From an uncultured Pseudomonadota bacterium (GTDB taxonomy: Bacteria; Pseudomonadota; Gammaproteobacteria; Steroidobacterales; Woeseiaceae), in assembly GCA_913055625.1 (NCBI GenBank), contig CAJXJW010000005.1, positions 124,001 to 188,000 on the forward strand: a stretch of DNA of 64,000 nucleotides, written 5' to 3'. The first letter of the stretch is position 1. Each line of letters starts with the position of its first letter. A program made the translations under genes and the position numbers. A model generated the notes under the pieces. That model did not search any database and was not told the origin of the DNA. It worked only from the letters and a program-made list of their open reading frames with translations. Of this stretch, positions 30,738 through 41,825 are shown piece by piece.

Positions 30738-31145
30738 GATTGACCCCTTGTTCAGACCCGGGGAACGGCCCCCGGAAGCATGGAATTCCGGCGCCGGTGA
30801 AGCTGTTGCTTCATAGCGACAATCTCTCAGCACCCGCGCGCCGGGTGCCTTCAAGTATGTCTATTCGCTATGAAAAGCCTATATGAGGCAGCGATCTCAG
30901 CTGCCGTTATTTCGCAACAGCAACCGGCCGACAGTCGCCGGCGGCAGCGGGGATCGCGCTGCGACAGGGCACGAAACGCTCATTTTCCGCGGACTTGCGT
31001 TTGCGGCTTATAGCGCAGAGTTTTGGCGACGGGGTGTCGGCGCGCGCCGCATATTCGCACGCGCCATAGCAAGAAAATCTGACGCACCTGCGACGAATAT
31101 CGCGAGCGGCTTGTGCCTTGCGGTTATATCGCGCCGATGGAGGAT
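30738..31145. other. Intergenic region upstream of the TonB receptor
   Basis: 408 bases between the receptor start and the end of hslO. It is relatively AT-rich near 30855-30885 and 31060-31135, as expected for a promoter on the minus strand, but I cannot pick out a convincing -35/-10 pair, riboswitch or small gene. Confidence 0.4.
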
Positions 31146-32006
31146 CTATTGCAGACTTTCGGGGCCCGCGACGACGTTCTCCGCGAACACGCGAGACACG
31201 TCGACCGAATCGTAGCGGCGCTTGCGGCCGCAATACTCGCAGATGATTTCGACCTTGCCCTGCTCCGCCAGCACGTCACGCACTTCGTCCTCACCCAGCA
31301 TGCGCAACACTTCCTCGGCGCGCCGCTTGCTGCAGCGGCAACGGAACACGACGGGCTGGCCGTCGAAGACACGGACGTCGTCTTCGTTGAACAGCTTGCC
31401 GATGAGGTCTATGCCCGTTGCCTCCGGGAAGTCGCCGGTCGAAAGCGTCGCCGCGAGCAGGCCGAGCCGCTGCCAGTCGTCATCCTCGATCTTCTCGCCC
31501 GGCACCTGTTGCAGGAGCAGGCCGCCGCACAGATCGTCGTTGCCGACCAGCGCCACGTGGCTCGGCAATTGCACCGACCGCGAGAAGTAGTCCTCGAGGC
31601 TCGCCGCCAGTGAATCACGATCGACGGCGACAATGCCCTGGTACGGACGCTCACCGGCATCGACCGTGATGGCGCAGTGCGCGTCGTCCAGCAATTCACC
31701 GAACGACCCCGCCGTCACCTCGTCGGCGGTGCTCGCCATCCCGCGCAATTCCAGCTTGCTCGTGCACTGCATGACGAGCATCCGGAGATCGCCGGCGCCC
31801 TGGATCTGCATGGTCACGGATCCGTCGAACTTCAGGCTGCGTGCAATCAGCCCGGTGGCCGCCGCCGCGTGCCCCAGCGTCTCGCGCACGACCGGCGCGT
31901 ACTCCTGATCGCGCAGCATGCGGCGCCACGATCGCGACAGGTAGATGATCTCGCCGCGCACCGGCAGCGATTCGAACGAGAACGGAATCACGTGATCGGC
32001 AAACAT
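31146..32006 (-). CDS. hslO: Hsp33 redox-regulated chaperone
   Basis: Holdase chaperone switched on by oxidative unfolding. The 286-residue protein has the C-terminal zinc switch CRC (Cys223, Cys225) and CEYC (Cys256, Cys259), spaced as in Hsp33, and the N-terminal substrate-binding fold with LRGMASTADEVT. The ATG at 32006 lies 14 bases beyond the end of gatB, so it is probably the last gene of the gatCAB operon here. A longer open frame upstream is only a read-through of the gatB region in another frame. Confidence 0.93.
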   Translation of the reverse strand: MFADHVIPFSFESLPVRGEIIYLSRSWRRMLRDQEYAPVVRETLGHAAAATGLIARSLKFDGSVTMQIQGAGDLRMLVMQCTSKLELRGMASTADEVTAGSFGELLDDAHCAITVDAGERPYQGIVAVDRDSLAASLEDYFSRSVQLPSHVALVGNDDLCGGLLLQQVPGEKIEDDDWQRLGLLAATLSTGDFPEATGIDLIGKLFNEDDVRVFDGQPVVFRCRCSKRRAEEVLRMLGEDEVRDVLAEQGKVEIICEYCGRKRRYDSVDVSRVFAENVVAGPESLQ

Positions 32007-32020
32007 GCGAACGTGCCCGA

Positions 32021-33463
32021 TCAGCCGGCCAGCTTGGCCTTCAGCATCTGGTTGACGACGCCCGGGTTCGCCTTGCCCTGGGTTTCCTTCATGACCTGCC
32101 CGACGAAGAAGCCGATCAGCTTGTCTTTGCCGGCCTGGTACTCGGCGACCTGTCCCGGGTTCGCGGCGATCACCTTGTCGACAATGGCCTCGATGGCCGA
32201 CGTGTCGGTGATCTGCTTCAGGCCGCGCGCCGCGATGATCTCGTCCGCCGAGCCTTCGCCCGCCCACATCGCGTCGAACACTTCCTTCGCAATCTTGCCG
32301 GAAATCGTGTTGTCGGCGATGCGGTCGACGAGCCCCGCGAGCTGCTCCGCCGCAACTTTCGACTCGGCGATGTCGAGACCGTCGCGGTTCAGCGCACCGG
32401 TCAGGTCGCCGATGACCCAATTGCCGACGGCCTGCGGCGCGCCGCTGCCCGCCGACACGGCCGCCTCGTAGTAGTCCGCGAGCGCGCGGCTGGCCGTCAG
32501 GATTTCCGCATCGTCGGGCTTCAGCTCGTACTGCGCGACGAAACGCTCGCGCTTCGCGTCGGGCAGTTCCGGTAGCGCCGAACGCAGCTCCTCGACCCAC
32601 GCCGCGTCGATCTCGACGGGCAGCAAATCGGGGTCCGGGAAGTAGCGGTAGTCGTTCGCCTCTTCCTTGGAGCGCATGGAGCGGGTCTCGTCGCGGTCCG
32701 CGTCGTACAGGCGCGTCTCCTGAACGACCTCGCCACCGTCTTCCAGCACGTCGATCTGGCGCTCGATCTCGAAGTTGATGGCACGCTCGACGAAACGGAA
32801 CGAGTTCAGATTCTTCAGCTCCGCGCGCGTACCGAGCTTCTCCTGGCCGCGCGGCCGTACCGACACGTTCGCGTCGCAGCGAAACGAGCCTTCCTGCATG
32901 TTGCCGTCGGAAATGCCGAGGTAGCGCACGATCGAATGGATCTTGCGCATGTACGCCACGGCCTCGCGCGCGGAGCGAAGGTCGGGTTCGGACACGATCT
33001 CGAGCAGCGGCGTGCCGGCCCGATTCAGGTCGATGCCGGACTGGCGGTCGAAGCCCTCGTGGATCGACTTGCCCGCGTCCTCCTCGAGGTGCGCGCGCGT
33101 GATGCCAATGCGCTTCTGCGCGCCGTCGTCGCCCGCAATGAACAGCTCGCCGCCGGCGACAATCGGCAGCTCGTACTGGCTGATCTGGTAGCCCTTCGGC
33201 AGGTCCGGGTAGAAATAATTCTTGCGCGCGAACACGGAGCGCGGCGCAATCGTCGCGTTGACGGCCAGGCCGAACATCGCCGCCATCCGAACGACTTCCC
33301 GATTCAGCACCGGCAACGTGCCGGGGTAGCCGAGATCGACGAGGCAGGCCTGTGTGTTCGGCGCCGCGCCATAGGCCGTCGCCGCACCGGAGAAGATCTT
33401 GCTCACGGTCGCGAGCTGCGTGTGGATCTCGAGCCCGATGACGACTTCCCACTGCCCCTTCAT
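32021..33463 (-). CDS. gatB: Asp-tRNA(Asn)/Glu-tRNA(Gln) amidotransferase subunit B
   Basis: Binds the mischarged tRNA and transamidates Glu-tRNA(Gln) or Asp-tRNA(Asn) with ammonia from GatA. The 480-residue protein starts [17 protein letters not shown]; it has the cradle domain motif [14 protein letters not shown] and [12 protein letters not shown], and a C-terminal YqeY-like helical domain (about 330-480). The start ATG overlaps the gatA stop (ATGA), indicating coupled translation. An in-frame extension to 33976 lies inside gatA and was discarded. Confidence 0.96.
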   Translation of the reverse strand: MKGQWEVVIGLEIHTQLATVSKIFSGAATAYGAAPNTQACLVDLGYPGTLPVLNREVVRMAAMFGLAVNATIAPRSVFARKNYFYPDLPKGYQISQYELPIVAGGELFIAGDDGAQKRIGITRAHLEEDAGKSIHEGFDRQSGIDLNRAGTPLLEIVSEPDLRSAREAVAYMRKIHSIVRYLGISDGNMQEGSFRCDANVSVRPRGQEKLGTRAELKNLNSFRFVERAINFEIERQIDVLEDGGEVVQETRLYDADRDETRSMRSKEEANDYRYFPDPDLLPVEIDAAWVEELRSALPELPDAKRERFVAQYELKPDDAEILTASRALADYYEAAVSAGSGAPQAVGNWVIGDLTGALNRDGLDIAESKVAAEQLAGLVDRIADNTISGKIAKEVFDAMWAGEGSADEIIAARGLKQITDTSAIEAIVDKVIAANPGQVAEYQAGKDKLIGFFVGQVMKETQGKANPGVVNQMLKAKLAG

Positions 33464-34923
33464 CGGAATGCCTCCGGGGCCGCTTCGTGCCACGCGGTGT
33501 CCTGCTGGTACTGGTGCGTGGCGGCAAGAAGCCGGCCTTCCGACCAGTGCGGACCCACGAGGTGCAACCCGACCGGCAGGCCGTCGACCATGCCGCAGGG
33601 TGCGGACAGTGCCGGCAGCCCGGCGAGATTCGCGCCGATCGTGTAAATGTCGTTCAGGTACATCGTAATCGGGTCGTCGGTCTTGTCGCCCAGCCTGAAG
33701 GCCGGCGTCGGCGTCGTCGGGCCCGCGATCAGGTCGACGTCGGCGAACGCGCGCCGGAAGTCCTCGCTGATGAGCTGTCGCACCTTCTGCGCCTGCAGGT
33801 AGTACGCATCGTAATAGCCGGCCGACAGCACGTAGGTGCCTGTCATGATGCGGCGCTTCACCTCGGCGCCGAAGCCCTCGCCGCGGCTGCGGCAATAGAG
33901 ATCGAGCAAATCCTCCGGGTCTTTGGCGCGGTAGCCGAAGCGCACACCGTCGAAGCGCGACAGGTTCGACGAGCACTCGGCCGGCGCGACCACATAATAG
34001 GTTGGCACGCAGTAGTCGAGGTTCGGCAGGTCCACTTCGGTGAGCACGGCCCCGCGTTTTTCCAGCTCCGCCAGCGCATCGCGCACCGCCTGCGCGCAGC
34101 TGGCGTCCAGTCCCGCATCGAAGTGCTGGCGCACGATGCCGATACGGAGTCCGTCAAGTGCGACGTCGAGCTCGCCGACGTAATCCGGCACCGGGTGATC
34201 GATCGACGTCGAGTCGCGTTCGTCGAAGCCGGCCATGACGCCCAGCAGCCGTGCCGAGTCTTCCGCCGTGCGCGTGATCACGCCCGCCTGGTCGAGGCTC
34301 GATGCGAACGCGATCATGCCGTAGCGCGATACACGGCCGTAGGTCGGCTTGATGCCGACGGTGCCGGTCAGCGCCGCCGGCTGGCGAATCGAACCGCCCG
34401 TGTCGGTCGCGGTTGCGGCCGGCGCCAGCCGCGCGGCCACCGCGGCAGCCGAGCCGCCGGACGATCCACCCGGCGAGCAGGCCGGGTCCCACGGGTTCTT
34501 CACCGGGCCGAACCAGCTCGTCTCGTTCGACGAGCCCATCGCGAATTCGTCCATGTTCGTCTTGCCGAGCACGACGGCGCCGGCCCCGGCCAGGCGCTCG
34601 ACGACGGTCGCGTCGTACGGCGAAACAAAGTTCTCGAGCATGCGCGAGCCACAGGTGGTCCGCACGTCACGCATGCAGAAGATATCCTTGTGCACGATCG
34701 GCAGGCCGCACAGCGGCCCGGCGTCGCCGCGCGCCCGCGCTTCATCGGCCCGTGCCGCATCCGCAAGCGCCGCCTCGCCCAGCACCGTGATGAAGGCGTT
34801 GAGTTGCGGGTCCAGCGACTCGATACGGCCAAGCAATGCGCTCACGATCTCGACGGACGTGAATTCGCCGGCATCGAGCCCGGCCTTCAGGCCGGACAAC
34901 GTCATTTCATGGAGCGCGGTCAT
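33460..34923 (-). CDS. gatA: Asp-tRNA(Asn)/Glu-tRNA(Gln) amidotransferase subunit A
   Basis: Glutaminase subunit of the amidase-signature family, 487 residues. The Ser-cisSer-Lys triad is visible: Lys79 in LPIVHKD, Ser154 in [15 protein letters not shown] and Ser178 in [10 protein letters not shown]. It overlaps gatC upstream and gatB downstream by four bases each (ATGA). Works with them to form correctly charged tRNA. Confidence 0.97.
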   Translation of the reverse strand: MTALHEMTLSGLKAGLDAGEFTSVEIVSALLGRIESLDPQLNAFITVLGEAALADAARADEARARGDAGPLCGLPIVHKDIFCMRDVRTTCGSRMLENFVSPYDATVVERLAGAGAVVLGKTNMDEFAMGSSNETSWFGPVKNPWDPACSPGGSSGGSAAAVAARLAPAATATDTGGSIRQPAALTGTVGIKPTYGRVSRYGMIAFASSLDQAGVITRTAEDSARLLGVMAGFDERDSTSIDHPVPDYVGELDVALDGLRIGIVRQHFDAGLDASCAQAVRDALAELEKRGAVLTEVDLPNLDYCVPTYYVVAPAECSSNLSRFDGVRFGYRAKDPEDLLDLYCRSRGEGFGAEVKRRIMTGTYVLSAGYYDAYYLQAQKVRQLISEDFRRAFADVDLIAGPTTPTPAFRLGDKTDDPITMYLNDIYTIGANLAGLPALSAPCGMVDGLPVGLHLVGPHWSEGRLLAATHQYQQDTAWHEAAPEAFR

Positions 34924-35207
34924 TCGATGACCTTCGGGACGAGGTACAGCCCATCGCTCACTGCCGCCGCGTTCTGCTGCAGGTGATCCCGGTCGTCCGG
35001 CTCCGTCACGGCATCCGGCCGCAGCCGCTGGACCGCGTTCAGCGGGTGCGCCATCGGCACGACGTCGTCGGTGGGCGCGGCCGCGAGCTGGTCGACGAAA
35101 TCGACGATGCGCGAGAGCTTCTCGACGGTCTCGCCGAGCTCGTCATCGGCAAGCCGCAACCTAGCCAGCAACGCGATGTGCTGTACCTGTTCGTTATCGA
35201 GTGACAC
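34920..35207 (-). CDS. gatC: Asp-tRNA(Asn)/Glu-tRNA(Gln) amidotransferase subunit C
   Basis: Small subunit that wraps around the GatA-GatB interface. 95 residues from GTG 35207 ([23 protein letters not shown]), the standard GatC beginning, through to RPDAVTEP and [17 protein letters not shown]. An in-frame ATG at 35264 would add 19 residues not seen in the family. First gene of the gatC-gatA-gatB-hslO run, divergent from mreB over about 130 bases, an arrangement also seen in Pseudomonas. Confidence 0.94.
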   Translation of the reverse strand: MSLDNEQVQHIALLARLRLADDELGETVEKLSRIVDFVDQLAAAPTDDVVPMAHPLNAVQRLRPDAVTEPDDRDHLQQNAAAVSDGLYLVPKVIE

Positions 35208-35279
35208 TGCAGAAATCCCGGAAAAATCAGGCCTGGAATCGTCCGCCGCGGGACGCGCTCGCAATGATACACGCCGCCT

Positions 35280-35308
35280 TGTGCAATTTCCCAGCCATTG
35301 TTAGATTA
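35280..35308 (+). promoter_or_regulatory. Candidate mreB promoter
   Basis: TTGTGC (35280-35285) and TAGATT (35303-35308) are 17 bases apart and about 30 bases before the mreB start. Both match the sigma70 consensus at 4 of 6 positions. A reasonable but unproven start for the mre-mrd operon. Confidence 0.4.
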
Positions 35309-35317
35309 CACCGTTAA

Positions 35318-36382
<1,065 letters not shown>

Positions 36383-36426
36383 AGCTGCCGCCGCGTCCAG
36401 ACCGGAGCCAGTCTCCCTAGCCAGAC

Positions 36427-37329
36427 ATGGCCGCCAGCAGAGACAACAGCAGCAATCCCGCGCGCATCCCGGCGCTGGGATTCCGCGCCCTTGCGCTCGT
36501 GCTGCTGTCGGTCCTGCTGATGTTCCTGGATCACCGCGACAAGCACCTCGATGCCGTGCGCGACACGATCGGCACCGCGCTGTACCCGCTGCGCATCGCC
36601 GTCGACGCCCCGACACAACTCTGGGACTGGATCAGCGAGCGCACGCGCTCGCGGAACGATCTGCAGCGCGAGAACGAGGATCTGCGCCGCGAGCAGCAGG
36701 TGATCCGCGCCCGACTGCTGACGACGAACGCGCTCGAGGCCGAGAATGCCCGGCTGCGGGAAATGCTCGACGCGCGGGAGCAGGTCGAGGACCGGGTGCG
36801 TGTCGCGGAGATTCTCGCCGTCGATGCGAACCCGTTCCGCCACAGCCTGATCATCGACGCCGGCTACGGCGACGGCGTTTACGAGGGGCAGGCGATCGTC
36901 GACCAGGACGGCGTGGTCGGCCAGGTCATCGAGGCGGGCCCGATCACGTCGGAAGCCCTGCTGATCAGCGACCCCGGGCACGCGCTTCCCGTGGAGGTCA
37001 ACCGCAACGGCCTGCGCACCATCGCGTACGGCACCGGCGAGTTCGGCAAGCTGGCGCTGCCCGGCCTGCCGAACAATGCGGACATCCGCCAGGGCGACCT
37101 GCTGGTGACGTCCGGGCTCGGCGGCGCATTTCCGTCCGGATACCCCGTCGCGGTCGTGAGCTCGGTGCTGCGCCTGCCGCAACAGGCCTTTGCCGAGGTG
37201 CAGGCCGAGCCGGTGGCCGCGCTAAACCAGGTTCGCGAAATCATGCTCGTCTGGTCCGCGCCCGCCGTCAGCGACGAACCACGCCAGGCGGGACGAGAGC
37301 CCGCCGCGGAGGATGCTGGCGATGAGTAG
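36427..37329 (+). CDS. mreC: Rod-shape-determining protein MreC
   Basis: Bitopic inner-membrane protein that links MreB to PBP2. The 300-residue protein has a cytoplasmic N-terminus, a transmembrane segment (about 18-40), a coiled coil (about 70-115, with NDLQRENEDLRREQQVIRARL beginning it) and two beta-barrel domains in the periplasm, including NADIRQGDLLVTSGLGGAFPSGYPV. The C-terminal 25 residues are charged and variable. The stop overlaps the start of mreD by 8 bases. Confidence 0.95.
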   Translation: MAASRDNSSNPARIPALGFRALALVLLSVLLMFLDHRDKHLDAVRDTIGTALYPLRIAVDAPTQLWDWISERTRSRNDLQRENEDLRREQQVIRARLLTTNALEAENARLREMLDAREQVEDRVRVAEILAVDANPFRHSLIIDAGYGDGVYEGQAIVDQDGVVGQVIEAGPITSEALLISDPGHALPVEVNRNGLRTIAYGTGEFGKLALPGLPNNADIRQGDLLVTSGLGGAFPSGYPVAVVSSVLRLPQQAFAEVQAEPVAALNQVREIMLVWSAPAVSDEPRQAGREPAAEDAGDE

Positions 37330-37813
37330 GGACCGCGCGGCGCGCCATTTCCCCGTCATCGCCACGCTCATTGTGGCAATGGCGCTCACCATCATGCCGC
37401 TGCCGCGCGCCGTCGATCCGTTCCGGCCCGACTGGGTGGCGCTCATCATGATCTTCTGGGCGTTCAGCCTGCCGCGCAGCTACAGCGTCGGCATCGCCTG
37501 GGTCATCGGCATCGTGCTGGACGTCGCCCAGGGAACCCTGCTCGGGCAGCACGCGCTGGCGCTGTGCGTCGTCGTGTTCCTCACCGTGCGTTTCCACCTG
37601 CAGATGCGCGTGTTCCCGTGGCTGCAGCTCAGCGCCACCGTGTTTGCCCTGCTGGCGCTGTACCAGTTCCTGCTGTTCTGGATCAACGGCGTCGCGAACG
37701 TCGCCGCGCCGGCCGTCGCCTACTGGGGCCCGGTCGTCTCCGGTACGCTGCTCTGGCCGCTACTGTTCAATTTCATGAACGGCATCCGCTATCGCGTCCA
37801 GCTCCGGGCCTGA
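37322..37813 (+). CDS. mreD: Rod-shape-determining protein MreD
   Basis: A 163-residue integral membrane protein with about five transmembrane segments, typical of MreD, including FRPDWVALIMIFWAFSLPRS and a GIVLDVAQGTLLGQHAL stretch. The ATG at 37322, overlapping the mreC stop by 8 bases, was preferred over one at 37313 three codons earlier. It is followed 1 base later by mrdA. Confidence 0.92.
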   Translation: MSRDRAARHFPVIATLIVAMALTIMPLPRAVDPFRPDWVALIMIFWAFSLPRSYSVGIAWVIGIVLDVAQGTLLGQHALALCVVVFLTVRFHLQMRVFPWLQLSATVFALLALYQFLLFWINGVANVAAPAVAYWGPVVSGTLLWPLLFNFMNGIRYRVQLRA

Positions 37814-37814
37814 C

Positions 37815-39707
37815 GTGAGCCTGCTGACCTCGATAAAGGACCACCATTCCGAGCGACGCGTCTTCATCGCCCGCATTATCCTCGCATCGGTCGTCGCCGG
37901 ACTGCTCCTTGCGATCGTGATTGTGCGGCTGGTGCAGCTGCAGGTCATCGACTACGAGCACTTCGCGGAGCGGGCGCAGGGCAACCGGGTGCGTATCGAG
38001 GCCGTGCCGCCGATTCGCGGGCTGATCCTCGACCGCAAGGGCCGCGTCCTTGCCGAGAACCGCCCGGCCTACCAGCTCGAGTTGATACCCGAACAGGTCG
38101 ACGACGTCGACGATACGCTGCAACGCCTGGCGAACCTCGAGCTGATCGAGGCCACCGACATCGATCGCTTCAAGACGCTGATCGCCCGCGGCCCGCGCTT
38201 CAAGCCGGTGACGCTGAACCTCCAGATGACGGACAAGGAAGTGGCGCATTTCGCGATTCAACGCCCGCGCTTCCCGGGCGTCGATTTCCGGCCACGCCTG
38301 ATACGCCACTACCCGGACGGGCCCGCTGTCGCGCATGCCATCGGATACGTCGGCGCGCTGTCGGAGGCGGACCTTCAGCGCCTGGACCCGGCCCGCTACT
38401 CGGGCACGGGTCAGACGGGCAAGTCGGGCGTGGAATACAGCTTCGAATCGCAGCTGCACGGCGATCCAGGCTACCGCCACGTCGTCACGAATGCCCGCGG
38501 CCGCGTTGTCACGATCGAAACGGGCGAGTTGCTGGACTCGCTGCCGCCGGATGCGCAACCGACGCCCGGCCACAACGTGTTTCTCAGCATCGACCTCGAC
38601 CTGCAACGCATCGCCTACGACGCGCTCGGCGGCCAGCGCGGCGCGGTCGTCGCCATCGACCCCTGGACCGGCGAACTGCTCGCGCTCGTCAGCAGCCCGT
38701 CATTCGACCCGAACCTGTTCGCGGCCGGCATGAGTTCCACGCAGTTCAATGGCCTGCAGTCGGATACCGAGCGCCCGCTGTTCAACCGGGCGGTGCGCGG
38801 CACCTACCCGCCGGGTTCGACCATCAAGCCGATGCTGGCGCTGGCGGCGCTGGAAACCGGGGCGACGAACCTGACGCGGAAGAGCGTGTGCATCGGCTGG
38901 TTCTCGCTGCCGAACTCGACACACCGCTACCGCGACTGGCGGCCCGAAGGGCACGGCCCGATGGATTTGCACGATGCGATCGCGCAGTCCTGCGACGTGT
39001 ACTTCTACGAGGTGAGCATCGATCTCGGCATCGACAACCTGAACCACTACCTCGACCAGTTCGGGCTGGGGCAACCGACGGGCATCGACGTGCCGGGCGA
39101 GAAGTCCGGCATCAACCCGTCGCGCGAGTGGAAAGCTGCCACGTTCCGCAACCCGGCCGACCAGCGCTGGTACAACGGCGAAACCGTGATTGCTTCGATC
39201 GGCCAGGGCTACATGCTCGCCACACCGCTGCAGCTCGCGTCCGCGGCGGCGACGCTCGCGACGCGCGGCACCCGCTACCGGCCGCACCTGGTCGCCGCGT
39301 GGGAAGACCCGCTCACCGGCGAACGGCAGCTCGTCCGGCCGGAACGCCTGGCCGACGTCGAGATCGAGAACGAGTTCTACTGGGAAACGGTGATCGACGC
39401 GATGCACAGCGTGATGCAGGGGCCGCGCGGCACCGCGCGCGCCGTCGGCACCGGCGCGCCGTACGCCATGGCGGGCAAGAGCGGCACGGCGCAGGTCTTC
39501 ACGGTGGCGCAGGAAGAGGAGTACGACGAGGAGGAGATCGAGTACCGGCTGCGTGACCACGCACTGTTCATCGCGTTCGCACCGGTGGAAAATCCACAGA
39601 TCGCCGTTGCCGTCATCGTGGAAAACGGCAGCAGCGGCAGCCGCGTGGCGGCCCCGGTCGCGCGCGCCATCATGGACCAGTACCTGGAAATCGACGATGC
39701 CCCTTAG
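37815..39707 (+). CDS. mrdA: Penicillin-binding protein 2, elongation transpeptidase
   Basis: Crosslinks peptidoglycan during rod elongation. The 630-residue protein has a transmembrane anchor (about 18-42), a PBP dimer domain (RGLILDRKGRVLAENRPAY, 68-86) and a transpeptidase domain with STIK at Ser335, SCD at 392-394 and KSGTAQ at 555-560. Starts at GTG 37815. Its stop overlaps the rodA start by 11 bases, matching the functional pair RodA-PBP2. Confidence 0.97.
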   Translation: MSLLTSIKDHHSERRVFIARIILASVVAGLLLAIVIVRLVQLQVIDYEHFAERAQGNRVRIEAVPPIRGLILDRKGRVLAENRPAYQLELIPEQVDDVDDTLQRLANLELIEATDIDRFKTLIARGPRFKPVTLNLQMTDKEVAHFAIQRPRFPGVDFRPRLIRHYPDGPAVAHAIGYVGALSEADLQRLDPARYSGTGQTGKSGVEYSFESQLHGDPGYRHVVTNARGRVVTIETGELLDSLPPDAQPTPGHNVFLSIDLDLQRIAYDALGGQRGAVVAIDPWTGELLALVSSPSFDPNLFAAGMSSTQFNGLQSDTERPLFNRAVRGTYPPGSTIKPMLALAALETGATNLTRKSVCIGWFSLPNSTHRYRDWRPEGHGPMDLHDAIAQSCDVYFYEVSIDLGIDNLNHYLDQFGLGQPTGIDVPGEKSGINPSREWKAATFRNPADQRWYNGETVIASIGQGYMLATPLQLASAAATLATRGTRYRPHLVAAWEDPLTGERQLVRPERLADVEIENEFYWETVIDAMHSVMQGPRGTARAVGTGAPYAMAGKSGTAQVFTVAQEEEYDEEEIEYRLRDHALFIAFAPVENPQIAVAVIVENGSSGSRVAAPVARAIMDQYLEIDDAP

Positions 39708-40836
39708 CGACACCACGCGCCTGGTCGCCGGGAAGGAAGCGCCGCTGTCGGGGTTCACCCGGCTGCTCCGCCAGTTGCACATCGACGGCCCGCTGCTCGG
39801 CGCGCTGCTCATGATCTGCGGCTTCGGAATCGCCGTTCTTTACAGCGCGGTCGGAGAAAGCCTGCGGCTGACGCTGAACCAGGTCCTGCGCCTCGGCGTG
39901 GCGCTCGTCGGGATGCTCATCGTGGCCCAGTTCCCGCCGGACTTCCTGCGCCGCTGGACGCCGTGGGCCTACCTCGGCGGACTCGTGCTGCTCATCCTGG
40001 TCCTGACCTCCGGCGTCGTGAGCCAGGGCGCCCGCCGCTGGCTCGACATCGGCATCCGCTTTCAGCCGTCGGAAATCATGAAACTTGCGGTGCCGATGAT
40101 GGCGGCCTGGTACCTGCATCACCGGCCGATCCCGCCCCGGCCACTGCAGCTGCTGACGCTGGCCGCGCTCATCGTATTGCCGACGGTCCTCATCGCGAAG
40201 CAACCGGACCTCGGTACCGCGTTGCTGATCGCCGCCTCCGGCGTGATCGTGATCGTGCTCGCGGGGCTGCCAATCCGCGTCATGGTGGCGCTCGGCGTCC
40301 TCGCGGTGCCAGGCGCACTCGTCCTGTGGAATTTCATGCAGGACTACCAGAAGCAGCGCGTACTGACGCTGCTCAACCCGGACAGCGACCCGCTCGGCGC
40401 GGGCTACAACATCATTCAGTCGAAGATCGCGATCGGTTCGGGCGGGCTGTTCGGCAAGGGCTGGACGAACGGCACGCAGGCACACCTCGAATTCCTGCCC
40501 GAGCGCGACACCGATTTTATCTTCGCCGTCATCGGCGAGGAGTTCGGCCTGCTCGGCGTGCTCATGCTGCTGGGCCTGTACCTGTTCGTGGTCGGCCGCG
40601 GGCTGTGGATCGCGGCGCACGCCAGGGACACCTATTCCCGATTGCTGGCCGGCTCCATCAGCCTGACGTTCTTCGTGTACGTCTTCGTGAACACGGCCAT
40701 GGTCTCGGGGCTCGTACCGGTGGTCGGCGTGCCATTGCCGCTCGTCAGCTTCGGCGGAACGTCCATGGTGACGCTCATGGCGGGTTTCGGTATTCTGATG
40801 TCGATCCATTCGCACCGGAAACTCCTGCCTCATTGA
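39697..40836 (+). CDS. rodA: Peptidoglycan glycosyltransferase RodA
   Basis: SEDS-family membrane glycosyltransferase that polymerises lipid II with PBP2. The 379-residue protein has about ten transmembrane helices and the SEDS landmarks FQPSEIMKLAVPM, KQPDLGTALLI (with the essential Asp), EFLPERDTDFIFAVIGEEFG and the PLPLVSFGGTSM loop. The ATG at 39697 overlaps mrdA. The stop and the next start share a base (TGATG). Confidence 0.97.
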   Translation: MPLSDTTRLVAGKEAPLSGFTRLLRQLHIDGPLLGALLMICGFGIAVLYSAVGESLRLTLNQVLRLGVALVGMLIVAQFPPDFLRRWTPWAYLGGLVLLILVLTSGVVSQGARRWLDIGIRFQPSEIMKLAVPMMAAWYLHHRPIPPRPLQLLTLAALIVLPTVLIAKQPDLGTALLIAASGVIVIVLAGLPIRVMVALGVLAVPGALVLWNFMQDYQKQRVLTLLNPDSDPLGAGYNIIQSKIAIGSGGLFGKGWTNGTQAHLEFLPERDTDFIFAVIGEEFGLLGVLMLLGLYLFVVGRGLWIAAHARDTYSRLLAGSISLTFFVYVFVNTAMVSGLVPVVGVPLPLVSFGGTSMVTLMAGFGILMSIHSHRKLLPH

Positions 40837-41825
40837 TGATTAGACTCGCCCTCGGCGCGGCCCTGCTGCTCGTCATGCAGTCCGCGGCCGCCATAGACAC
40901 GGACCGGCCCGAGGTTCGCGCCTTCATCGACGAAATGGTCGCGGAGCACGCGTTCGACCGCGGCATGCTCGAAGCCGCGCTCTCGGCCGCCGAGACGCAG
41001 CAGAAGATCATCGACGCGATCAGTTCCCCGGCGGAGAAGCGGCTGACGTGGGCCGAGTACCGTAAGATCTTCATCACGCCGGAACGGATCGCCGCGGGTG
41101 TCGCGTTCTGGGACGAACACGGCGCACTGCTCGGCCAGGTTGCCGAATCCACCGGCGTGCCGGAGGAGATCCTGGTTGGCATCATCGGCGTCGAGACCTA
41201 TTTCGGGCGCATCACCGGCGGCTACCGCGTCATCGATGCGCTGTCGACGCTGGCCTTCGACTACCCGCCACGCTCCGCATTCTTCCGCAAGGAACTGGCG
41301 GAGTTTTTCCTGCTCGTACGCGACGAGGGCCTTTCGGCCACGGTTCCGACCGGCTCGTACGCAGGCGCGATGGGCCGGCCGCAGTTCATGCCGTCCAGCT
41401 TCCGCGCCTACGCGTACGACAACGACGACGACGGCCGCCGCGACATCTGGGAGAACTGGGGCGACGTGGCGGGCAGCATCGCCAACTATTTCAACGAGCA
41501 CGGCTGGCGCTGCGGCGAGGAAGTCGTGGCGCTGGCGACGCTCGGCGATCGCTGGGAGGGGCCGGCGCCGGACCCGGCGAATGTCCTCAAGGCCGATTCG
41601 ACCGTGTCCTCGCTGAGCGAGAAAGGCGTCATGTTCGCGACGGACATGCCTGCGGACAGCGTCGCCGCCCTGGTTGCCTACGAGGGCAAAGCCGGCCCGG
41701 AGTACCGGGTGGCCATGCACAACTTCTTCGTGATCACGCGCTATAACCGCAGCGCGATGTACGCACTAGCCGTCCATGAACTCGGTCTTGCGATCGCGGC
41801 GGGCGTCGGGCCGGTTGATGAGTAA
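40836..41825 (+). CDS. mltB: Lytic murein transglycosylase B
   Basis: Cleaves the glycan strand of peptidoglycan, leaving 1,6-anhydro-MurNAc. The 329-residue protein has a signal peptide (about 1-19) without a lipobox, so it should be a soluble periplasmic form. The catalytic glutamate is E120 in GIIGVETYFGRITGGYRV; SYAGAMGRPQFMPSSFR and DIWENWGDVAGSIANYF are characteristic. Starts by overlap with the rodA stop; its end overlaps the rlpA start. A longer upstream frame reads through rodA and is not real. Confidence 0.95.
   Translation: MIRLALGAALLLVMQSAAAIDTDRPEVRAFIDEMVAEHAFDRGMLEAALSAAETQQKIIDAISSPAEKRLTWAEYRKIFITPERIAAGVAFWDEHGALLGQVAESTGVPEEILVGIIGVETYFGRITGGYRVIDALSTLAFDYPPRSAFFRKELAEFFLLVRDEGLSATVPTGSYAGAMGRPQFMPSSFRAYAYDNDDDGRRDIWENWGDVAGSIANYFNEHGWRCGEEVVALATLGDRWEGPAPDPANVLKADSTVSSLSEKGVMFATDMPADSVAALVAYEGKAGPEYRVAMHNFFVITRYNRSAMYALAVHELGLAIAAGVGPVDE

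Noticed and set aside
31146..33527. A 793-codon frame joining hslO with upstream sequence
   Set aside because: The upstream part is gatB read in the wrong frame; the Hsp33 protein begins at 32006.
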